Positions 13,601 to 24,800 of a DNA stretch of 64,000 nucleotides are shown here, piece after piece. Under the pieces are notes generated by a model. That model had not been told where the DNA came from and made no database searches. It saw nothing but the letters and a program-made list of their open reading frames with translations. The stretch lies in contig JBLDXI010000020.1 in the NCBI GenBank assembly GCA_047495785.1, forward strand, positions 2,108,001 through 2,172,000. Direction: 5' to 3'. How positions within the stretch are numbered: the first letter of the stretch is position 1; every line of letters begins with the position of its first letter. The translations under genes were made by a program, and so were the position numbers. The DNA is from Lepidodermella squamata. Taxonomy: Eukaryota > Gastrotricha.

Positions 13601-16600
13601 GCGAAATCGAATCAGCATGCTGCGAGTAACCCGCCCCACCAATATTCGGCCTCGCATAAATCGGCCCATTCTGCGCCTGATTCTGCTGTTGTTGTTGCTG
13701 CTGCTGCTGGGGTTGCTGGGCGATCGGATTCGGCGGCATAGGCTGGCCATTTCCACCTACATACCTCGCAATATTCAGCGATTTAGCCGAGGCAGTGTCG
13801 CTGAACGCCGCATCCTCGACCGCAGAGTCAAACATGCGACGATAACGCAGTAAACTAGCGTTCAATTCGTCGATTTTCCGCTCTTTATCGACGTTGGAAG
13901 TGAGTAGAGAATCAACGGCTCGCCTTAGCCGGTCGATTTCATACACGGCTTCGGGTGAAATTTGCTGCTGCTGTTGCCGTAAAAGACGATTTCTCAAATC
14001 GGCGAGTTGTAAATCTCTTTCTTTTAATTGAATTTGTTGCTGAGTCGAGATTTTCTATAAAAAAATTATAATAACTCAATTAAATAAACCAAACTTCGAA
14101 TAATCCCCGCCCACAAATTGGTTTCCAAAATATTTGGGAATTTTATGAATAAACAAACAAAATTCCAGAAAATCCAAAAAAATAGAAATGCTTCATAAAA
14201 ATTTTGAAAAATAAAATTTATAAAATTTCCAAATATTTCGGGAAGAATTGATGTTTTTTCCTAAAAACGAGCTCTTGAATCTGTAACATTTTTCAACCCA
14301 ATGAATTTAAAATATATTTTACCTGAAGAGAAGCGTATTTCGCCTCCCAGTCACGAGTTGCATTTTCTGCGGCAGCGAGGCGAACTTTTAAGGTAGATAT
14401 CTCCGAGAGTAAATCAAGCCGATGCTGAGCATTCGACCCGTTCGACATTGTCCCATTTCCATTGCTAGAAACGGCTTCCGAACTGCCGTTTCCATTGTAA
14501 AGATGCGGCTTTTTGACAGCAGCAGTCGACTCCAGCTCGGTGATTTTCTCCTGCTGGGCGTTGACCTGGGCACTGAGCACGCTGACCTGTAGGGCAAGCA
14601 TTATTAAGGTGAGTAGAAACACGCGCGAAAATAAGATAATCTCAATTTTAACAACAAACCATCGAGAGCCGATGTTATTTGCTAGCGCGAGTCGCCTATT
14701 ACTATTATTATTAGCCGTTTTTCGTGTGATACGTGGATGCAAAAAAAATCCGTCTTAATGCGCTCACTTTAGCGGCGGCGAGAAAAATTATTGCAAACGT
14801 GTAAAAATTACAGGTAACACTTAAAAATGCCGGGTATATTATACCTAAAAAAAGACGCGTATATTAAAACATGTGAAATAAATAAGGTCGGCCATATAGG
14901 TATGTGCTGTGAAGCCGGTGAAAATAAATAGCGGCGGAACGAGGGGCGAAGTGCTGCGTGTCGGTTCCTGCAAGCCGCAACGCGTAAAGTATAATGGGAA
15001 TGACCCAGGGGGAAACGTCTTCTTCATGCACCTAGATGTAACGTGCCAAAACACAGATAGTAGAAGTACAACGTAAAGCGCATGAACGCACGTAAACACT
15101 TGAAATAAATACTATAGGTCTATAAACAGGTATCATTTTTTTCGGGCCTGGTTAGATAATGCGGCGAAGTAGGGGATGAGCCGCCTATCCAGCTCAAGGG
15201 TGGATAAACGAGCGAACGACGCCACAAAAGTCCTTCAAGCAGCTATAAGAATAATGGTATAAATGACAGCGGCTGTACAACAAAACGCAGCATTTCACGC
15301 AAGTATGTATGATGTGTATATGGCATAAATGGTGGAGCAAATACCCTGCTACCCATACTATATTGGTGGTACGGCATCCACGCGAATCGCGAAATCCATT
15401 ACTAATTACGCGCGCGCGCACACACATACACTGTTGAACACGAAAGCATGGAAAGCTAGGAGAAGACAACGCCACCTTAAAAGAAGACGTGTAAACAACA
15501 CGGACCGGCACAAAGCGACAGTCATCGCTCTCATCTCATCAACTACTACTACTACCAGCGCGCGTCTTCTATAGCTATAGGCTGACAGGTCAAAAATTTT
15601 GCCGCCGCTTAGCTCTGGATTACTATCATCATTGCGGCTAATACGCGGCTTCTTTGACGCGCAGTTTCGTCAATTACTACAGCGAAATCTACAATGGCAC
15701 CGCTTTAGTCATGTTTCATGAAGGACAAGATATATAAGACAATGCGCGACTCCAAGGCCAGTTGTTAATTACAGTATACAAGTGCCTGGATTGTCAGCCA
15801 AGGGAAATAAAAATCCGGCCATTTGACCTAATAGGCTTCTTCCAAACAAAGATAAACATCTTAAATAAATATATTAATTTAAAATTAAGAAATCATTCTA
15901 AAAAATCCGCCTTAAAAATCAAAATTCCTTTTCAAAATAATGTTTTATTAAACAATTTTACCTTAGGAAGTGAGAAATATTCCAGTAGACTATGCGAAAA
16001 TTCTTAGCTAAATAATTCGTACAAAATCTGTAGAATACTTGACTATTTAGGGCGGCAATAAAAAATTTAGCACCACTAGAGAGAAGTCAATCTAGCATAA
16101 ACAAAATCGAAAATTTCGCACCGAAATCAGTAATATTTGGGCCTTTTATATAGACGGCGACTGCGCGCTAATGTGGGAGATATACGCAAATTTTTATATA
16201 ACAAGCACTCTAGGGAGATAATTGAAGTTTCCCACGCTGCGGCAGAAATATTGACGGTACTCGCTATATTCTTAGGATGAAAGAAAAGACCTCACCTGCA
16301 TCAACAAGTCGCTGCGTTCAGCTTCTAAACGTGACAGTTTCGAGGCGGCTAAAAAATTGGACGGCGACGACGAGCCAGCTGCGGGTTGAACCGGCGGTTT
16401 TTGGCTGCTGGCGGAATTAGTGTTCGCCTCACTGGCGGCCGCACTCGAGCCTTCGTTGGCGCTTGAGCCACCGGTCGACGACGCCACACTTGCTAGAGAA
16501 GCGGAAATGTTTTGAGGCGACGAGTCTTGCTGCGCGTTGCTCGCCCCGATAGACGTAAAATTCGCGTTCTATAGTAAGGAGATGCAAAAAACCGAAATTG

Positions 16601-19305
16601 AACAGCTTGAATAAAGCGGAATTAAAAGCTACGCTTGGGTTAATGCAAATAAAAAAAACTGAACTGAAAAAAAATCAACGTAAAATGCGTGCGGCAAAGC
16701 TGGTTTATTACTTGCACGTCTATTAAAGCCAACAGCTTATCTACATCGTGATTCTTATGTTTTTACGTGGTGGCAAACTGCTCCTTTATTGTCGTCGCAT
16801 AATAAAAAAATGTCGCTTTTTTACATTATATATCACGAATGAATGGCTACGGTAAAAGTGCCACTTTTCCACGAAAAAAATATAATATAGATAATGAGAA
16901 AAAACGATAAGGTGCAGGGGTTGTGTCAACAATTAATGATATAATTAAGTCTAACTAACACGCGCAAGCCCTTTAATAGCATATAGTTCAACTAAATTCA
17001 AGCCCAAAATCTACCAGAATTCGCTCAATTCTAAAATAACTGTTCCACCTTAAATAATTCTAATGAACGAAAATATGGTATAAAATTAGTCAAATTATTG
17101 TGATTAATCGCAATGTGGTGCAAGCTAACAACATCTAAAACAATGGAATTCGTGCTCTTCACAACATTTTTCACACAAACCTCGTCGCCTTCGCTAGATT
17201 CAAGGCGCTCACGAATGCGCCGCAACACCTCGCGATACCTGAAATCAGCACCCATTTCTTCAGAAGTGGTCATGAGAAAATCGTGACACGACTGATAAAA
17301 GCATTTTATGTAACGAAAACATGGCGTGGCTCGGGGTAGGGCTCTTAAAGCTATAGATCGCGATCTGTATACGCTGTAGCAGCCCCAAAGTACTCAAACA
17401 TGGAATAATTTACCTGGTCCATGTCGATAATTGCCTCGTCAATCAGTGGCGCCCTTCTTCTCGTTGCTGCTGCTCGCTGCTAGACTGACAGAGTGAGTGA
17501 GACCTTAAACGCACCAGAACGCGTTCGTTATCGGTGGAGCAAAACCGAACTAATAACGAGTGGCCTCTTGCTGTAGTCTATCGAACGGCGGCAGGGTTCG
17601 CTGCCCGGCCGCTCTCTCTATTATTTATACGATGATGATTACTACTACAATAACGCGCCTATTATATACCAGAAGACCCGGATGAGGCAGTAGGCAAATA
17701 ACACCAAGGTAATATACATTTGATGGGCGCCACAACAGCGATTTTCTACGAGGATTCTTTGTTGTTGCCAGTTCGTGAATGTGCTTGTATTATATACTTG
17801 CAACAACAAACCGTTCATAGTATGACATGCGAGTATAACGTGACTTTTATTATTAGTATTTTTAACAATCAAAAGCGGCGTACGCGGGAATTTGGCCCAT
17901 TCTGCCCAATAAACATTATTATCATCCGATCACCGCGGCGAATTTGTAGCGGTTGATAACAAGGGCGCAGCACAACTCGGTAATTATTTACCGCGTTAAA
18001 AGTCCCTGCAATAACTATCGGAAATAAGCCCCTTGTAATCTTATCTGCTCACTTCCGCATCAATGCGAGTGAATAACTGTAAACTAGTACGCCAATGTTG
18101 TGGAGGCGGATTAATATACGAAGGAGGTCATAAAAATTGTCAATATTGCTATGACGGATATTGTGGGGTTAGCTCGATAGAAAGTCGCAACAAGCATATA
18201 TTTTGCTACACTTAACGTTTATCAACCTTCGAATTAGCGAATTTATAATTTATTATCGAACCATTTGTTTACGCGAAGATCTTGCAAAATCAACAAATAA
18301 TTCTGGCTAGTTATACGATTGAAATCGATTTTTCATGACCCTTCGAATAAAAGCTTATTCATAATGCTGCAATTAAGTAAGGAAAAGCTTGATAAGTAGG
18401 CGAGTAAAATTTTACTGAAAATTATTGAAAAACCTCAACAGAAAAAATTGCTCAATTTTCCGTTACTAATTAACATCCGAATTATTACAAAGCTTACGCT
18501 GTCCGACTATGAGGAGCTACAGAAAATATGCCATCGTAGAGAATTTGCAAAACTTGAATATTCCAGATATTCCGCCTCAAAAATTTAAAAAATTACTGAT
18601 TTTAAATCAATTATATCGAAAAGAAATATCTCTGTAAATTCCAAAAAATACTTCCTGTGCAATAGCGAGATCGCAATGGAGGAAACATTCCAAAAATGTT
18701 CAATTCTCACATCGGTGAAAAAATGTAAAGTTGCGGCACGAGGTAAAGTTTCGAACTGCATCTATTCCAGAGATCGCTGCCATTCATGGCTCAATTCATC
18801 TCACTTTTATCTGGTTGATAAGGCGCGTGAACAGATTTTTCACTAATAAAAATTAATCATCAAGTGAGCGTTATCAGTTAGACATCCTCCTCATTTGATA
18901 GTTGTAGTGTGAAGTCACCCAGATCACACCGAAATATTCATGGAGTATAGAAGTTAAACTTGATTTCCTTTATAGTGATTATTTCCCTTCAATTAAAGGT
19001 TCAGTCCCATTTGTATTCGTTTATTCCGAAGCGAAATAATAGTTGTAAATAGTACTCACCTCATCTTGTCCAACTCCTATCCATGAATCACCGCTGCCAA
19101 CGAGCAGCGAGGCAGTAGGCGAGGTTGTAACAACTGATGTTAGCAAGCGTTGCTGTTTGTCTTCCAAGGAAGCAATCAGCCGGCGGATACGCACTGGATC
19201 TTTCGTGGCAGCCTCGACAAATTTATCGACGAGACCGACGACCACGTCACCTTCGCCTATCAAACTTTGAGATCGCGATTTCGGAATCGTCTCTGTCGAC
19301 TCCAT
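4672..19305 (-). CDS. PPFIBP: Liprin-beta (PPFIBP) scaffold protein with three SAM domains
   Basis: Liprin-betas are scaffold proteins that bind liprin-alphas at synapses and cell edges. Exons join in phase: 16568-16296, 14586-14323, 14054-13488, 12687-11907, 11250-10377, 7742-6986 and 4923-4672, preceded by a first exon (19305-19060, or 17273-17181). With the distal first exon the product is about 1337 residues, longer than the roughly 1000 of vertebrate family members. Exons 16568-13488 encode the coiled-coil region (LLMQVSVLSAQVNAQQEKI across one junction, then a DKERKIDEL segment), with a poly-Gln run in 14054-13488. SAM1 lies at the end of exon 11250-10377 (WDGEHVARWL, DLEKELGVK). SAM2 spans the next junction (RWLDDIGLPQLK) and SAM3 follows (VMDWLRSVDLAEYAANVRGS, LLRRHLAQKF). 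These are liprin-beta rather than alpha signatures. The last, Ser/Asn-rich exon is joined through a GC-AG intron. Introns carry repeats and a nested + strand gene. Identity is near certain; exon ends are inferred. Confidence 0.9.
5316..5910 (+). pseudogene. Fragmentary open frames with an integrase zinc-binding-like piece, inside a liprin-beta intron
   Basis: Two open stretches lie on the + strand in the last liprin-beta intron. The first (about 5316-5609) encodes an acidic segment I do not recognise. The second, following a possible acceptor at 5655, runs to a stop near 5910 and contains HIVHGHLGRDTVINLI followed about 30 residues later by NICQ. This resembles the H-H-C-C zinc-binding segment that precedes retroelement integrases and their domesticated derivatives, with the first cysteine replaced by valine. 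No catalytic core follows, so it is most likely a decayed fragment. The join between the two stretches is unproven. Confidence 0.3.
6531..6920 (-). mobile_element. Non-autonomous element of a dispersed family (copy A), CAGYGTGTCCC termini
   Basis: The right end reads GGGACACGCTG followed by TA, and the left end reads TA followed by GAGCTTGTCCCAT, so the ends are imperfect terminal inverted repeats flanked by TA on both sides. The interior, read on the minus strand, shares a long segment with 49823-50142 and 11510-11677 (GGAGAAAACCC, then GATGGCAACTGGTTCGGTAA). No protein is encoded. Termini and TA flanks suggest a Tc1/mariner-type MITE. It sits in a liprin-beta intron. Confidence 0.6.
7959..8529 (+). 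CDS. Small basic protein gene nested in a liprin-beta intron, function unknown
   Basis: Three exons can be joined in frame: 7959-8033, a 66-base GT-AG intron, a main exon from about 8105 to 8396 ending at a GTAAGA donor in phase 2, and a short exon from about 8468 to the TAG near 8529. The product is about 140 residues, starting with a Lys/Arg-rich stretch (KRRKVGKKAKWAKNR) and continuing into a helical Lys/Leu-rich region. There is no signal peptide, membrane segment or family I recognise. It is transcribed opposite to its host gene. Clean splice phases support a real gene; a captured or degenerating one is possible. Confidence 0.45.
8628..8834 (+). other. Open frame after the nested gene, unknown
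   Basis: A 68-codon open stretch (charged, with WRNAWNDFKAS near its end) has no ATG at its start; it may be an exon entered at an AG near 8649 or a decayed remnant. I see no family signature. Another open stretch (8851-9084) follows directly and leads into the reverse-transcriptase remnant. Confidence 0.2.
9083..9456 (+). pseudogene. Broken non-LTR reverse transcriptase remnant
   Basis: Translated pieces in shifting frames match consecutive reverse-transcriptase blocks: GSVLGPLLF, then YINEMP...FADDTTVISV (catalytic motif C, FADD), then a DWL...NGKKSQ segment and finally a KNLGFTLDNKM-like segment. At least three frame breaks separate them, so the copy is dead. The order and spacing fit the Jockey/CR1 group. 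Its right end abuts the inverted gene fragment at 9485. Confidence 0.65.
9485..9711 (-). pseudogene. Inverted partial copy of the Thr-rich part of the 2345-3755 gene
   Basis: Read on the minus strand, this stretch matches about 3475-3699 closely: both encode VRQSVTVTLVPANSGSGDAK-type sequence followed by NSPQAVRHKPTNTAATTS. The differences include a 3-base insertion that keeps the frame. The N-terminal Cys-rich part and the GPI-like tail are absent. It lies in a liprin-beta intron directly after the reverse-transcriptase remnant, about 6 kb from its source. Confidence 0.75.
11510..11677 (+). mobile_element. Truncated copy B of the CAGYGTGTCCC-ended element
   Basis: The stretch shares ACCCGATAGTAACTGGTTCGG and the ending TTATGGGACACACTG-TA with copies at 6531-6920 and 49823-50142. 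The left terminal repeat is not visible, so the copy is truncated. It lies in the liprin-beta intron 11251-11906. Confidence 0.5.
17181..17273 (-). CDS. PPFIBP: Candidate alternative first coding exon of liprin-beta
   Basis: An ATG at 17273 opens 31 codons rich in Arg/Glu (REVLRRIRERLESSEGDE), ending at a GTTTGT donor in phase 0. The next shared exon (16568) starts in phase 0, so the two join cleanly. The more distal exon 19305-19060 (82 codons, GTGAGT donor) also ends in phase 0, and a short ATG-GAC-CAG before GTAAAT near 17415 does as well. This fits alternative promoters, but without transcripts the choice is open. Confidence 0.4.
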
Positions 19306-19843
19306 CTTAATTTAACTAAAATTCAATGAAACAAAAAGAGGAGTTTTCTTGATTTCTCATTTTAATTTCGGAGCTCTATGTACATTGTCAACTCGGGTTA
19401 GATTTCATGCTTAAAGGAAACAAGCTTTCCATCATCATATCAGCAGCAGCCTTAACACAGGGAAAGTTTTATTTTGCGTCACAGTTTTATTTCTTCTTTC
19501 ATATAATTATTGTCGTTAAGATAGAACTAGCGTGGGTTTTCGGCATTTTTAATGACGCACAATCTCATCTCGCTAAAGCTTGCTCATCACTTTTGCAGAT
19601 AAATTTAGCAGCGGGATATTCATCAGTTTTGACATAATCGAATCATCATAAACTACTAAAACTTGTGTTGTTGCTGTTGTCGTTTAATACACACACACGT
19701 ACACACGTTGATGGATTTCATAATTTCATCATCAATTAATATTCATGATGTTCTCTCGGGTTTATTACAGTTTTTCACAATGTTCTTTCATTATACGGGC
19801 AGTATACTTATTAATCCATCCGCATCGCCAAGCCGCTTTTGAT

Positions 19844-21575
<1,732 letters not shown>

Positions 21576-21588
21576 GTTGCTAGGCAAC
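21576..21588 (+). promoter_or_regulatory. RFX-type X-box upstream of CCDC180
   Basis: GTTGCTAGGCAAC is two inverted RFX half-sites (GTTGC / GCAAC) around a short spacer, and its complement GTTGCCTAGCAAC is the classic RFX1 (EF-C) type site. It lies 215 bases upstream of the CCDC180 ATG. RFX factors drive ciliary gene sets across animals, and CCDC180 is a cilium/sperm-linked coiled-coil protein, so the location fits. ATP5MC is also divergent from here but 1.3 kb away. Confidence 0.75.
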
Positions 21589-21802
21589 GAGGCGGGAAGC
21601 GTCCCGTTCATGCGGTAGATCTCTTGCAGTCAACTCGCGTCGTTTGACTTAGACTGGTTCGTTGCTGCGCCCTGTGACCTGTGGGGACCCGATTTTTGTT
21701 ATTAATTTGTAGCAATTTTACATTTTCCCATAGTTTTAGGATACATATTGCGTTTGCTTCGCTTCGATTCCCTGTTTCTATTTTAGGCTATTCATTATAA
21801 CA

Positions 21803-24800
21803 ATGGCCAGTAGCCTGCCCGTCCAAAGCGGAAAGGTTTATAAGCAGCTAGTTGACGATCAGGTAAATATAGCCGCATATGAAAAATATGAAAAGTGTAA
21901 TGATTACATGGCAATTTAGCAATCATTGGCCCGAGCTATCGAATCTAACAGTTTGTTCAAGAGGAAACCGTCATCCGGCAAAAAAGACAAGGCCGATGCT
22001 AACAAGCAGCGAGAATGGCTTCAAGCTGCGCCATACGAATATCGCAAGCAGAATCCAGTTTTAAACAAGTATTTGTAGTTGATTAAGCAAAGTTAGATGG
22101 ACGCGTGTACCATTTTTCTTATAGGCAGCTGCGCAATTTGGAAGCATTCGCTGATGGCGACCAGTCTACCGTTATTGAAGCCATAAATGACGTTAAGAAT
22201 CTTCCTGATGTTGTGGTTGCGGCCAAGCTATCTTCTGACATTGCTGATAGAATCGCCCGCAGTAGAAAAGAACGTCATTTTACTGAAGTGGAAAACATGC
22301 AGCACGAATTAGCCGCTGTTGCTAAAGTGCGATTTTTTTCAAGTCTCCAAGCATTGTGGCTAATTAAACTTTTACAGAATTGTGAAGATCTTCTAAAGAC
22401 GGAGTGCGCGAGTATCATCGAAAAGCTGTCTGCCGACAATCATGCTGCTGATTGCAAACTATCTGCCATTTCTGCGGATGAGGTAAGAATTAAACTGTAC
22501 CGGGCAAATCATACAGATAGTAGGGTGCTATATCAAATTCACAAAGCTTTCATCAGAATTGGCTTACACGCTTATATTGCATGTTCAGGCTTTGTATACG
22601 CTCGAAATGGGCGAGCTTACTACGTTGTGGAACGATATTCACTCACATCTGAGCCAACACCACATATGGATTGAGGACTTTTACAAAAGTATTCAAGCCA
22701 TTGAGGAGGAGAGATTGAGCTGCATACGCAAAATCTTCAACTCATATGGCGAGACTTTGCGTACCATTGCTCACATGTTACCATACGACTTGCAAAACTA
22801 CTTGGATCATGAGGCTCAAACGATAAATAAAGTAATTCTCAGCAACCGTCGCCAATATGTTGAGCTGAAAGCGCGGCTCTCATTGACCGAGATCATGTTA
22901 GACCGTCGGAGATTTCTCAACTACAATCGCCGAGTTCGATACTGGCGAGAACATCGCATCGAGCAATACGTGGAAGATTTCAAGAAGTACATTGTTTCGT
23001 CTGAGGTTGTTGATTCTGACGAAGTTCGAGTCGCCCTCGCTAGCATTGCTGAGCAACAGCGATTAGCTAACGCTCCTCGGTTGAAAGTTCTGAACGAGGT
23101 CATTTCTACTCTTTCGCCGCCTCAACCGATTGCTCAACCTGCTTTGAAGGGCTCGGGATCCCCAGTCGTCGTGATGCAACTTCAACAACAGCCAATGCGG
23201 CCCCAAGTTCAAGCACTCTCGCGAGAATTGAATGAACTGAATGGCAAAGTAGATGTAACTAATCAACAAGCTTCCACCATTCTGGGAGCAGCTCATAATG
23301 CCATTGTTCAACGGTGCTTCGACCGAGTTCAATCGATCAGCCGAACGTTAGTTGAATTCGGAGCTGCTTCCGATGGCGATGCCGAGCGAATTTGTCACCA
23401 ACGTTTACTGCCGTATATTGCCGATTTACAGCGGCGTTTCGAGGGCGACATGACTCTTTTCGATCGTTTAATGGAAAAACACAACTATGAAAGCGTGAAA
23501 GAAACGGATGCGTTGATGAGATTCCTGCTTGGCGCGGCGACCTGTTGGGACGATCACGAGCTTGAGTTGTCGAAACGTGAGCGAAATCTGGATGAGAGAT
23601 TACTTTCAGTTCGTCAAAACCATGACGCTCAAATTCAGCGAAACGAAGCTAGGTTAGATCGAGCTTTGGATAAACTTCGTCAATCTGGGAACGCCGCTGC
23701 CCTGCAGCAAAACCTCGCTGCGGCCATGAAACAGTTGGACCTGATTAAAGACGGTCACGAACTTTTCTACCGCGATACTAGCACTCATATTCGAACCTTC
23801 CCAGACAAAGTCGCTTCGACTGTGAAGAAGTATGAAAAATCACTTTTCAAATACATGTTGATTCGACGCCAACCGTTGACATCTGCCGATCAAAACAAGG
23901 CGAAAGTGAAAAAATCGAAGAGTATGGCCCACACCCAGGATGGAAAGCCATTATTGGCTTCGACTATGTCCTCAGCTCGGACTAAGAAAAGCGATTCACC
24001 TGTGGTCGGGGAGCCCGAGGAACCCTTAACCAGGCGGTCCTCAAATGCTTCCCCTACTAAAAAGACCTTGAGTCGAGAAAATACTATGGGATCATCCATG
24101 TCAATCAAGCTACCCCCAGTTCAAGACGAAACCGCCCCGCCGGCTCCTCCTCAACCCGCTGCGCCGAAGAAGGAGAAGAAGGATAAATCAGATTCTAGTG
24201 ACGATGAAAACATCACCGATCGAGCTGACGATGACGAAGATGAAGCTGATGTTGTCGCAGAGTTGTCGCAAGATGCGTCAGGCCGCAGTTACCAGGTCGT
24301 TGTCGAAGAGGTGATGAGAACTCGCGGCGGCGATATGCTCTACGTACTAGCCAGATCAGACGATCCTGATATTCAGAAAATGGCCGCGGCTGAGAGCCAT
24401 GACGAATCAGGCGAGCCACCAGAAAAGCCGCCAATTGATACGGGAGATCAATTTGATCAACCTGTGTTTGTTACCGAGGATGAATTAGCTCGATTTGACC
24501 TCAATCAACCTCATTTGGCTTCATCAGCTGTTCCTAAAGAACTTTTCTTGGATGTAAAGAAGCGGTAAATTTTAGTGAATATTTCAGCAAAAACCTGTTT
24601 AATTTGATTTGATTTTTTAAAGTGTGAGGGCAAATTTTGTCAATCATTTGGAGCAATGGTCTGTTGGTATGCGAACTCGTGCCAAACAAATTTTACAGTC
24701 GAAGGTAATATTTCTTGAAATATCAGGTTTTTTTTTAATTTTCCGCTATTGTTAGATGGAAGAATTGCAATGTGAATATGAGCTCCGGCTGCAACTTCAC

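Noticed and set aside
14293-14742. Liprin-beta exon read as a protein starting at ATG 14742 with a hydrophobic leader
   Set aside because: The leader is intron sequence read through the acceptor at 14587; splicing from 16296 restores the family sequence exactly. Kept only as a remote alternative start.
17235-17273. Acceptor-like TTTCAG inside the 17273-17181 segment, which would make it an internal exon
   Set aside because: Entering there gives phase 2, but neither upstream exon candidate ends in phase 2; the segment works better as a first exon.
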